From Ramazzottius varieornatus (taxonomy: Eukaryota > Tardigrada > Eutardigrada > Parachela > Ramazzottiidae), in NCBI GenBank assembly GCA_001949185.1, contig BDGG01000001.1:3055324-3119323 (forward strand): a stretch of DNA of 64,000 bases, written 5' to 3'. The position numbers and the translations under genes are program-made. The notes under the pieces are model-generated. The model worked only from the letters and a program-made list of their open reading frames with translations, did not search any database and was not told the DNA's origin. Shown one piece after another: positions 23,262 to 35,400 of the stretch; the first letter of the stretch is position 1; each line of letters opens with the position of its first letter.

Positions 23262-23840
23262 TTCAGGAGGGTAATTTCGAGAATTTCCGGTAAAACGCCC
23301 ACTGCGGAATTTGTTATGCTCAGGTTGACTTGGAAGAACCGTCTATTCACAACTACGCTGGCTGGCGCGAGAAGCTTTTTGCAGGCCTCCCGGATGAATG
23401 AATCCTGATGACGTCGACAGATCTTTGGAAGTCATTGGTACTCCAACTATGCACCTGCCAATGTATGCCCCATGACTTTCTTTTGAAGTTCGGTTGGAAC
23501 TGCCGACCTTGTGGTTTTTCAAGAAAACGGTAAGCTAAGGTGGGTACCACATCCGCTAAGCAAACTGACTCAAACAGTGGCACCTACTTTTCAAGCCTCG
23601 CGAAGGTTAACATAGGCCTTTCTGTGTACATGCGCACTGTAGTTCATCGCTAAAGCGTGGCAAACATTCGATCTATGCGAAAACATTCGACTTTGCGGTC
23701 TTAGAATATTTACAGTGTCACTCATTCAGGAACTACCGGTCGACAAATTAAACAGATAACAGCACGGCAAATTAGTCATATGAGACTGACGATGTCAAAC
23801 AAGGCGCAGCACCACCTGGCGAAGTGTTTCCAAGCATTGC
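23262..23840. other. Spacer between secreted gene C and troponin T
   Basis: 5' flank of gene C and 3' flank of the troponin T gene. No supported frame, RNA or repeat. Confidence 0.5.
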
Positions 23841-25846
23841 CTACCAAAGGCTTTCACCTTCCTCTTCCGCCGCAGCAGCCGGTTCATCCGCAGCGGTTTC
23901 ATCAGTCTCCTGTTCAATTTGATTCTTTTGCGGGAGCTCTTCCTGCTCTTTTGCGTTACTCATTTTTCTTGGACGTACATTTTCTACCTCGTCATGATCT
24001 CTTCCTTCGGGATCTTTCTCGGTTTCTTCGTCATCGTCGTGGCGGACTTTCTTTACGTCATCCTTGTTTTTTACCCAGTCAGCTTTAGCTTTGATGGCCT
24101 TTGGTTTGATAAGCTCCTTCTGTTCCTCCACCTTACCGTCCTTCTCGAATAGACTCTTACGTTCGCCAAACGTCCTTCGATCCGTTCGACGCTCGTACTT
24201 ACTGATCAGCACAACTTTGGGCGGATACCGAGAGGCCGCTGCGTTTGGATCCGCTGCGCCAGAAGCCACATGTTTCTTGTTGTTAATTTGACGTTGACGC
24301 TCGTTGAGCTCCTTCAGCTGGAAATTCACTTGGAGAGGTTAAAAGGTGCTCGGTAGAAACAACACCGAACATCTGGATACACTGGTCATACTCACATCGT
24401 ATTCTTGGCGCTTGAAGCGTTCGGCCAGGTCATATTTGGAAGTTTCGAGTTGAACGATAGTCTTCCACAGTTCCTCAGCTGTAGCCTTCAGTCCAGCCAC
24501 GTCCAGATCAGCAATCGAGAGGGGTTTGACGCGGTCGCTGATAGTCTTCTGTCGTAGGGTTTCCAGCTCGATGGTATTTAACGACATTTCGGTCTTCGCT
24601 TTCGAAATATTCATGAACTGCAAATACCAAAATGTACCAAGAACTTAAAGATTTAATCGTTGACCTTGCTTTTGCAGAGTTAACAGGAAGACCTTACTTT
24701 GTCGATGGTACTCTCTCCTTGCCCTTCTTTCTCCTTCTCAATCACAAAGTTCCTTCCTCCACTCATTGCCGCAGCAGCGGCTGCCTTCTTGCGTTCGGCT
24801 TCCTCCTGTTTCTTACGCTTTTCGTCTTCAATTTTTTGCTTTCTAGCTTCCTATTCATTTTAAAAAAATATCAAAATGGGCGTGGGTCGGCACGTCACTG
24901 AACATTCGGCTTCTGATTACTGTACCTCCTCTTTCCTTCGTTGTTCTTCCAAAAGAGCTTTCTCCTCGGCCATACGACGCTCCTCCTCTTCACGCTCCCT
25001 CTTTCGCTGAGCCTGTAAATAACAGAATGGGCGGTTGTTATCGGTCAGCCAAGCGAACCAGGCGAGGAAGTCCGCACCTGCTTTTCTTTCAGTCGGCGCA
25101 AGTCCTCGTCTTCCTTCTCCCGAGCTAAGCGTCGCTGTTCTTCCATCAGTCGAAGGGCCTCCATTTCCTCTTCTTCGTGCTTTCTCTGCTTAGCTTCGAT
25201 TATCTTTTGGGCTTCTGTCTTTTCAAGAGCCGGTGCCGGAGTGGGCGGAGCATCCTTCCTGTAGAAAATGCAACAATGAATTTTTCGGGAAGACATTTGA
25301 CGGATTTGTTCGAACCCCGCCCTTACTTGGTCTTTCGCTCTTGACTTTTTTGTTGGTTTGCACCACCCGATTGGTCCTCGTCCTGCTCTTCGTCCTCATC
25401 TCGAACAGACGCTCTATTCATAACAGACTTTAGGCTAAATTTAGTCAGTCGTAACGAAAGAGATCAATGTACCCCGAGGTGGGCTTTGTATTCTCCTTTT
25501 CCTCGGTTTCTTCCGGCTGGGTCCTAAAACGAAAACGACTGATGGGGGCAGAACAATATGTTGGCTGTTGTGTGAGAGGTATGAAAACGCTTCACTTACT
25601 CTTCCTCGGCTTCCTCGTTGCTGCAAAAACGTCGAAAGATCAAACCGAGTTTCGTAAGTTTTGTTATCAATCTTGGTCCATTTAGGATGAAAAGCTGTTC
25701 TGTGGTGGGTTGACAGTACGAAAGGGAACGATTCTCCTGTAACTGTGACCGTCCGCAGGAATCGAGCTCAGATTGCTTCAGTGGTTTGCCGCAGCAAATA
25801 CGACTGCAGGTAACAAAAGTACTTACTCCCACCAGTTGTCGGCCAT
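23841..25846 (-). CDS. TnT: Troponin T
   Basis: Nine exons join in frame: 25846-25827, 25620-25600, 25523-25473, 25413-25327, 25258-25078, 25012-24926, 24850-24698, 24617-24396, 24317-23841, giving 432 residues. The start MADNWWD leads into an acidic NEEAEEE stretch, then long Glu/Arg/Lys coiled-coil exons, the NFVIEKEKE segment, and the strongly conserved core ELWKTIVQLETSKYDLAERF, KRQEYD/LKELNERQRQ and SKYERRTDRRTF. The last exon adds an acidic Glu/Ala-rich C-terminal tail as in arthropod troponin T. Role: the tropomyosin-binding subunit of the troponin complex on thin filaments of striated muscle. The first two coding exons are only 20 and 21 nt; small 5' exons are commonly spliced alternatively in this family. 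The first exon start fits phase and context (ggacaATGG). Confidence 0.92.
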
Positions 25847-26466
25847 TGTCCAGTGAGTCGGTGTTCAGAGCGATCACAAGAATGTTTCTGTCACTGCCGA
25901 CTGGAAAGAGTGATAACCCAGCTATGCTATGCTTTCAACTTGGACGCCAGAAATATGGAGGAGGAACAAATATCAATACAGTGCTACGATGAAATGCAGA
26001 GGAAAAAACTCATATACTTCACATCCGAACCCATCTGATATACGCCTGGCCAATAATTTCTTGTGGTGTCTGTACTGATACGAGAATTCACGCTACGTAC
26101 GTGGGAAACTACTTGCACGGATGCGTGATGGCCTATCGGTAGTCTCCAATAATATTTCGACATACTGCACGATGCCATATTGGAAGCAGGAATCAATGTT
26201 CACAAGAACTCCGCTATGACACATCCCAGGATTTTAGCTGTAAACCAATAGATGGTAATAGAAGCAAGTAGCAGCCAAAGGATAATGATTAGTGAAGAAC
26301 CGACAGATGTATAGCAGTATGCGGAATGTGACAGAAAACAGCACAAACATGGTTGCATATTCAAATGTAAAAGCTTAACAAAAGAAAACCCGTAGAAAGC
26401 GGATGAGTAAGGGCATATATCTGCCGAGAACCATAGAAATCAGTACATTAGTTCAAAATCGGTTAC
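25847..26466. other. Spacer between troponin T and the Kirrel-type gene
   Basis: About 620 bp between two minus-strand genes; should contain the troponin T promoter and the 3' UTR of the Kirrel-type gene. No CArG or TATA element could be named with confidence. Confidence 0.45.
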
Positions 26467-29400
26467 TTATAAAACTGTTGGTCGAATATCTGCATAATCC
26501 ACATTTTCATGAATGAAGCGAGGCGAGCCGTGGTCGTGCTCCGAGTTTGGTCCGCTGGGCAAATCCATGTGACTATAGTGCAGCCCGTCAGCCGAGATTC
26601 CGTCCATGCGTGTCGGAACTTGAGGCTTCACAAACGCAAAACACACACGTAAATAAGGAACATCACATGACGGGAACGTTTTGCAGAAACTTAAATATTT
26701 GTGCAGGAATGGGCGTTGCCATTCTTATGTTCATCTAGAGCGCATACTTTCTTTGAGAGATCACTTCCGCCATTAGGGATGATGTGGTGGGCATAGCCAT
26801 TGCCGTTTACACCGTTAGACTTATATTCGGTCTTCGTGACGATGGACTCGGTCTGCAGAGGGTTCTGCTTCAAGTTGTCGTCCTTGTGGTGAGCCGAACG
26901 GATGAGCTCGCTTTCCGATTTCACGTCACTGCAACGAGATCACGATTAACGTCTGCAGTAAACCCCAAACCTCTGCGAGGGAAATAGAAGCCTTTTTACC
27001 GCTTTTCAACATCGCCGTTATTGAACGACTTCGTTGCTGCGAAGAAGAAGACAGGGTATCAGCCATGCTTCTGAATTTGGTTTAATGACAGCCGGACTCG
27101 GCCAGACAAGAGCGCTAGCTTACTTGCGAAACAGAATCGTTTGGTTCTGTAACAGCAGACAATGGCGATGAGACCAAGCAAAAGAGCAGACCCAAGTCCG
27201 ACCACTATCCCGACGATCAATGAAGTCGTCGAAGAATCTGCGAAAGTGAAAAGTTACTGTATTGGGGCGGTTGTATTGTATATGGGCATGCAGCGCCCTC
27301 TAGCGGGAACCCACTTACCTCGGACGTTGAGTTGCACCGACTGGAAGCTGCTTCCCTTCTCGTTCTCCACCATGAAGCGGTATCGTCCGGCGTCGGACTG
27401 TTCCAACTGGAGGACCTTGAGCCTCGATTCGTAGCAGCCTTGTCGTGGTAACTCCCGGACTGACGTCTGGTACTTTTGGTTGTTGGTGGCGATGGGTGTT
27501 CCGGGTCGCTGCTTATCCGAGGGACGCTGTTCCCGCTGCCAGTAGAAGTTCGTTGGGGGAGGTTGACTACAGTAGATGGCAGACAGGGTGGCTTCGGCTG
27601 ATTTGTCAGCGGTGACGTCAGTCCGAGGTCCATTCGCCGTGGAGGCTTCGAACTGAGGCTTCCCTGCACAAACATTATAACTAAACTCTGAAATCGGTAT
27701 CGAGATAGGTGGTGAATCCACCGGAAGTACTCGCGGGAGGACTGGAAAAAACCACTGGAATCTTAGATATACAGGCGCAATGGTGGCCAGTCCGTTATGT
27801 CACCGCGATTACCCGGCGACCTTGATGGGAAGACTGTCTAAACAGCGAGTGAGTAGGAGTAATAATCTAAACATGATTACCCTTGACGAAGAGTTCACCG
27901 GCATCGGAGAGGACAATATTTTCCTTGTTGTTAATTGTGTTACTTGCTTTGCACCAATATTTTCCCTGGGAGCTGTAATCGACATTTATGCTTAAATTTC
28001 GAGCTTCCGCGAGTTGAATGGTCTGGCCATCTGTTGTGTTCTGGAACCATTGTATGCGAGGAGAAGGATTGCCTTCCGCGTCGCAGTAGAGCATTACTTG
28101 CTGCTCGAGATCAACGTTGTCACTGTGGGGCTGAGCAGTGAAAACAGGAACATCTGGAAGAGTTTCAGAAATATTCGTAATGAAATTCGATATTAAACTT
28201 TCAAGTGGGTGAACATACATCTGACGGCGAGATCATACACTGATCGCACGGCGTCAAAGACCGAACTGCGAGCGATGCAGGTGTAGTTGCCATTGAATTC
28301 GTGGGTTAATTTCTCCAGCTGGAAGGACGACGAGTTGATGAGGGGAAGTTCGCGGCCATTTTGGTACCATTTGACAACGGCGGGCGGGTTGGCAGGCGCG
28401 TAACATGACAAGACCACATCTTGGCCTTCTGTAAGATCTCCGGCCGGCTGTTGGTCCAGAGTAATGATGGGAGCATCTGTGAGGAAGACAGGCATTAAAA
28501 TCTTAATGCTAAGAATTTGAATACACAGATCGTGAGCATTCCAGAGCGTCCAAACGCTTCTGATTGTTTGAACATGGGCCAACGTACAAAGGACGTTGAG
28601 ATGCGCATAAGTGGATAGTGATCCCGCTAAAGCCGGATGGCCTGAAATAAAACGATATATTATTTATTCAAGTCGGGCTATAACGGCGAACTTTCGGCTT
28701 CTTATTGACTCACTAATTTCGCATTTCAACTGGCCCCCGTTATCCTCCGGTTGGAACTGATAGGTCAATGTACTGATGGTGTTGTACAGTTTGCCATTGG
28801 GAACTGTCTGGTTGATAGTCTGGGCAGAATCGCTAATATCCTTTGTCCCGATCCACCTGAAAACAAAGCAACACGTCTGTTTGTTTGCTCAATATGACAA
28901 GATAAATACCGCACACCGCCTAAATGATGAATGCTTTTCTCATGCTGAAGCTCTATTCATAGCTGGTATCCTAATGAGAAACACAGTAATCAGTCGACAT
29001 GTTACTATTTCTCTCCATATATCTCAGGAAATGAATGCCTAACTATTTTCTTGATTCGTGTGCTTTCAGTTTTCTGTTCCTTATTATTTTAGAAAATAAA
29101 GGTGGGGGGAAACAAGTTTGTTTTCTAACCATTTCAGGCCTGCCGGTGGGTTGGAGTCTCTGGCGATGCAAGTAACAGTTGCATTCATGTCCGATCTAGC
29201 CTGAAGTTCGTCACCGTTCCGTAACGACGAGCCGGCCAGTTGCAAGGTGGGCCGATCCCGTGGAGGAACCCGAATAACCAGTCGAGCTTTCCTTGACCGT
29301 AGCGCGCCGGTACTACCAGGTACAAGTGCCTGGCATTCCCACAAGCCGTCGTCGCGGTCCACACTCACGCCGGAAATCCGGATTGTGTGTTCGTTGTTGG

Positions 29401-32400
29401 CCAAGTCCCCCACTGTCGCGTACACTCCAGTGGTGCCCACATTTTGAATATTGCCTGTAATTAAGCGGACAGTTAACTCATGCAAAGTATGGGTTATGGA
29501 CAAGAAAGGGAGGTGGGTTGCGCAACCAATTTCAGAGTGGTCAAGCAGAGCGTGTCAAGTGGGTACCCAGCTGGCACTACTTATTTCGTCCAAATGGGAA
29601 TGTCTGTTGCTTCTTCCCCCGTAATTACTTTAACAACCAACTAAAGTAAAAATCTGCGCTCAACCTACCATCTTTCAGCCAAATGACCGTGACGGCTTGG
29701 TTCAGACGACATTTAAGGTCCACATTATCACCCGGATTAACTTCTTGGTCCGATGGCTCTTCGACAAATGACGGTGCAGGCGTAGTCTGGGCAAAAAGTA
29801 CTGCAAGAAAAAGCAAAAGATTATGTCACTGTGACAAAGATAAAAATTCATAGTGAAATACATCTAGGTTAAACGGAAAAATGCCATACAGATCTATATA
29901 ATATGTACAACGAATCGTGAATACTAGAGCGTCATTACATCAAACACCATCCAGAAGTCAGTATGAGCACCAATGTTATAATAATCTGGGTTGTATATTG
30001 TATTTTTTTCTCTGAATTTTCCGACTGGTACCAGGAAGTCCAATAGGCTGACAACCTGCGATGAACATACTATATATGAATTCTGGTGTCCGACCCAAAC
30101 GGGGATGGTAAAGGTAAGGTGGACCAAGGGGTGAAACTGTCTGTCACAAACAGGGCGCTTTAAGTGAAATTTGATCTGCCCATTTCAATTTTAGAATTTG
30201 GGGGAAATGAAAAGCGGATTAAATATACAGAGATGTGGCAAGAGATATACCCTGTCCCGGTTGTAATTTCCCTGATCGAATCTGCCTGACGGCTTTAAAG
30301 GCTAGAGCGGAGCACGAGACGCCTAAAGCTCTTATCCAAATGAAAATATACCTTCTCACATTACAAGCCGGCAAATCCGCCGCTGAATGACTACATACCA
30401 CCCCCGATGTGAGAGCGAACCTTATAGCTGTCCTTCCCTGGCAATCACCCGAATCAGCATCTCTAATCCTTCAGACATGTGCCTTGACGCGAGAATGGCA
30501 GATTTTGTATTTTGACTGACTCGAACAGACCATCGGTCAACTATATTGAAAAGGACAGAATTGCTCAGGAAATTCTTTGTTCGCGCAGGCAACAGACAGC
30601 ACAATGTGACACGCAATGGTTTGAGAGCTCGCTATGTGGATATGACAGCTTTCGTAAATCGAACTTTGCGTCCCTTTTGTGCTTGTCTTTCAAAAAGCCG
30701 GATGCAGGGGAAAAGCGAATATATTCCGATCGCCATCGACAGTTTGAGTTCGAACTGGACTTCGCATATAGAGTGCTTACGGTTCCCGAGCATGCGAACA
30801 CTTTGGTCCGCTTGTTTTGTCATGCAAATGTCGGAAAGAGCGCATGAATCGAGATATGAAATAAAAGCCTCATCATGAACGGCTAGCGGGTCACTGCTCA
30901 TAAAAGACCGAGAAGCTCCTAATGACTTAATGGACGGTCCGAGGATTTGTTTGCTTGACAAGCACATCGCTGTCACTGTCGACTATTTACGTTGAATTGG
31001 ACGGTCAAGTTTATGGCCTCTCCTTTCAATAGCTTTATGAAACGTGCCATGTCACAAGAGTTCTCACCGGCAAACATAGAATCAATAAATTAATTCGCGA
31101 AATATTAAAAATCTACCGACATTTTCACCTTGAAAGAGAAAAATTGATATCGCATGGGGAGTCGACAAATGACTCGAGCGGGTTCACTTCCCCAGTGGCG
31201 CACTTTTTCAGCCAAACCCAATGAGAAGGTCGCCACTTGAAACAACGCTCATGTTGAATTCGTTCACCGACTTCCCGTATATTTTGTACATTTAATTCTT
31301 TGATTGCCAGCAGGACACGCTACTTCCGGTTGTGTGAAAGAGCCGGTACTGTGTTTTGAAAGGTTCCTTTATTCTGATCTAAAGTCGATAGTGATAACGC
31401 GTAACTTAATCAGGATTAAGGCGTAATGAACGATATATTATATCGGCGGAGAATGGCCTAAATATGGTGGAAAGCAATATGCAACAACACCTCGAGGGAA
31501 CTGGATGAAGCCGGAAAAGACATTACGTTGATGATGGAGCTTGATACAAGCAGACGTTGACTGGTTACAAGCAAACAAGCATCTTCACACGGACCCTGTA
31601 ATCAAGGGGTGGAAACGCGACAAACTCCTTCACACAATGTGACAAGAGAACCACAATGATTGAAGATACACGGGCTTTTTTCGGCCATGATCGCCATCAT
31701 AAAACTCAACAAGTCTTTCGGCACTTGAAGTGGCGCTATTCACGGGGACATCTCCTTAACACTTGTGCCAGGGATCATTCACTCGACGTCTCAACAGCTC
31801 AGTAAACAAGCGTACACTGTAGCTACAGGAAACTGTGTCACACGCTCCCCCTCCCATCAATGGATGCAAGTCCCTGCGGACATTCGAATCTTATTTCTTG
31901 CAAAACATAATCTTAAAAAGGCAACACGGTCATTTGGTTTCCAAACGGAAACGGCCCATCTGCGTCTGCCTTCTCCATCACCAGATCCATTTCACAGTTG
32001 TGACAGAGATCTGGCAGCGGACATTTCCCTTTTGCCGCGAAATAGATGGACCAGATGTTTCGCCATCTCACTCTTCGGTCATTTTAAGACTCTTTCACAG
32101 AGATTTTGATAGGAAAATAAAGCTTTCATGTTGAACGGTGGCCGGTGGTCTCCGCAGAATTTTGATAAGCCTATGGCTACTTTACAATGCTGATCGAAGT
32201 CGACAAGACGAAAGATCGCCATACTCATCCACATCCGTGTCTGTCGTCATTTTGGAAATTAATGGTCCCACTGACCAGCTGAGTTTGCCGAGATTTATGA
32301 CGAGTTGTCTCAAGCAAGCTCAACTCGAACGATACTTAAGACGCATTCCGCGGTGCAAAATTGCTCAAGACGGTCAACGAATTATCATAAATCTCCCAGC

Positions 32401-35400
32401 TAGTTATCGATTATAATGTTGAAGAGGTGCTTTTACCATTCTCTACTGTCAGCGCAGGCACTAAATTTGCCTAGAATGTTTTCAACAATCAAGAGCGAAA
32501 GTTAGCGGTCCGAATACACTACAGACGGCTTGAGAGTATCAACGGAAGAATGGAGAGGTGCTAGAATAGGCAAATTGTGGCGCTAAGGGGGTCCACACCG
32601 TCCGACGTTCCATCTTAGCATGCCGATCAAGCTCGGACAATGCCGGCTTCTAAACAGCCACTTGCTCCAGCAGAATGGACCGGTCAACTGATACGTCTTA
32701 CTCTGAGCAAAATATGTTTATGGAAAACGAAGAAGAAGGCCGAAGAAGACCAGTTTGCGGGGGAAACGCGATGCGCTCCAATCAGCCGGAACATATGGCC
32801 GTATTCTGTGGATTTTGTAATACGAGATGCAACGTCGGGATTCCTCTCAAGGTTAACAAGCCTTTCTTATGAGGCACATCCGTTACGTTATTATGGCAAT
32901 AGGCACTTTTATCGCTGCCTCGGAGATTGTCAATAGCAAGTGCTGATCGCCGGTCTTTCTATTTGACCCATATTCTGTATGCCGTATATTATTGGGCAAA
33001 AAAGATTTATGCTGCAAAATCACCTGGTTCTCGCAAAAAAATATGACCACCTGCATGAGGCCGACCAAAAATCTATTATCACCTTTTTAGTGATTTTAGA
33101 ATTTCACCGTGCAACTCTTCGAAAAGTAGAGTGTATACAGGCCACAAAGGAGAATCTTAGCTAATGGAATAGTAGCGAGTTCGTTCGATATTCACAGATA
33201 CACAAAAGCAAACGGCGGAAATGCTCAATAGGGTCTTTTCTTCCATGCGATATTTGATTAGTGCAGGGAGAAATATATGCATACGGTCTAAACGAAAATT
33301 TATGCATCGCCTCCTCAGATTATGGATTTAATTACGCTCTGATAAGCTCAAAACAGCCCAGATTCGAGCAAGAGGTTTCATGCATGGCCACACCGGACAA
33401 TAATGGGAAAACTGACCACGCATAGCCTACATTTATTCATAATTTTCCTGGCGCTTGTCCATCGGCAATCTACGGCCACGAATAGGTCTAACCTTGCTTG
33501 CAATATGGTCATGTGATATTTTAGCTGACCGACATTTTGTCCGCCAACCTTACATATGCTGAGCGACGCCCTCTACCTGACACATGCAAAAAGTTCTTGT
33601 CCATGGTTTTTGCTGAATAATGGTTTTTCGCGTCTATTATCGGCACGTTAGTTCGCTAAAGATCTTCGTGTTTTTCCTCGTGAGCTACGATGATAAATCG
33701 AAACGAGGACTAGGTCAATGTCAATTTAGGCAGTGTGAACTTGGTGGCTCGTCAGATGGAAAGACACGAGAATCGTGCGGCATCACACCCGCCCGTAAAA
33801 TACACAGCTTGTCGCGGTTGACATACACACAGAATTAGCAAGGAAAACACGCGAACTGTGAAGCCGACCCTGCTGATAGCTCTCCTCCATGGTTCACTCG
33901 TCCAGATACAATAGCGGGAAAAAACTGTATCCAGTTCGTTTATTTATCTGTTAATTATGCCCAGTCACGGACCAAGTTTAGATTGTCACATAAGGGCTGG
34001 AAGGCCCGGTGCGGTGTGTTGGGCTGATCGCTAAAGAAATAAACTTCTTGCCCGCTAATCTACATAAACGTTACACTTGGTAGGACAAAGCGCCAGAAAG
34101 CTTGGTTACGGTTCACTGGACAAACTATTGTGCGGTTCTTTATTGAACTGCGCCGCAACAAGCTTCTGCAGCAGCTGTGGCGGTCCCTTTTAATCACATT
34201 TCAGTCATTAAAACCCCTTTTTTGTATTTTACTCCAACGGCTGTCACAGATTTCCCTTCCTTGTTCGTATTAAAAACTCATAAAGGAGTTTTTGTCCAAA
34301 CAGATTCGAAAGAAACGCGAAACATCTGGCGTGACCGGAAGTACCCAATGGTACCCTCGCACGACATTACATGCCTATTAGGCATTCTCGTGTGGTCCGT
34401 TCGTCCTCTGCCCAGTGAACACTTTGAGACGGAGCTAAAGCCTGATTGATTTTAGTTTTGTGGCAGAGTATGCCGAAGATTGTGCACGGTTAAGTAACTC
34501 CAGACGTTTAGTTTAACGGACAGTTAAGCACACAAATGACCGGACGTTGCGTCTGACGTCATGCAAGGTGCGCGGCTTTATTATGCGGTTCTGTGTGAGA
34601 TGCTTGCCGGTAGAGAAAAGACCATTAGTGTCGCGGTCAAGGGTGGCTATATCATCGAACTAATTCTTACCTTGCCTACATGTGAACTGCAACGCAGGTT
34701 TGCAGGTGGAATATTGTTTAATAATCACAGTGGTCGAGCAGACTGCAAGACCGGCATTGAGGTCTGATCGAAGTCTGCAAGAGCGCTAGCGAAAGACAAG
34801 TCAAGCAAAATGACACTTCCGTTACATTGCTTGACTATTTACCCTGCAGCAAAACAAACTCCACATCAGAACCTGATACCGTCTTGCATGCCGCAACTTT
34901 CTTGGCACTTCTCACCGTCAGCGGTGATCAGACGTAAATCATTGCTCTCTAACCGCGTATTGAGTTCATCAATTTTAAGGTAATGCAAGTCTTTAAATCC
35001 AATATCTATTAGCACAACAGAAAAGCAGATCGATTGCTTCTGAACGTAACGATTCTTTTTGGCAAGCTCAGATTTCACGGACAAGGAAGTTCTTCCACAG
35101 ACCCAGTGGGTTATCGGAGCGCGCAGCTTGATCGAGGAAAATGTCCAGCAGACACTCATCCTATAAAAGTGTTTATCTGCCAAGGAGATGAAATGAAAGA
35201 GGCGAGGAAGGACAGGATGGAAGTGAAGTGAAGGGGTTTCGCTTGACCGACAAACATCTTTACAATATAATGCAGCCATTCTTCCACATGACAAATCTTC
35301 GTGTACATTACATATTTTCATATTTGGCCATCCAGGCTTGGTCCAGCACCAACCGTGGCGACATTGGTTCTTAAGCGCATTGAAAAGTAATTTCCAAAGC

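Noticed and set aside
29625-29816. Start of the Kirrel-type protein at a TTG just before 29800 reading a signal-like MLFLAVLFAQ
   Set aside because: TTG is not an expected start in animals, and the hydrophobic codons come from the polypyrimidine tract of the acceptor.
32675-32872. Short frame with a CGFCNTRC zinc-finger-like motif
   Set aside because: Only one cysteine cluster, no flanking exons with matching phase, and an overlapping frame of similar length.
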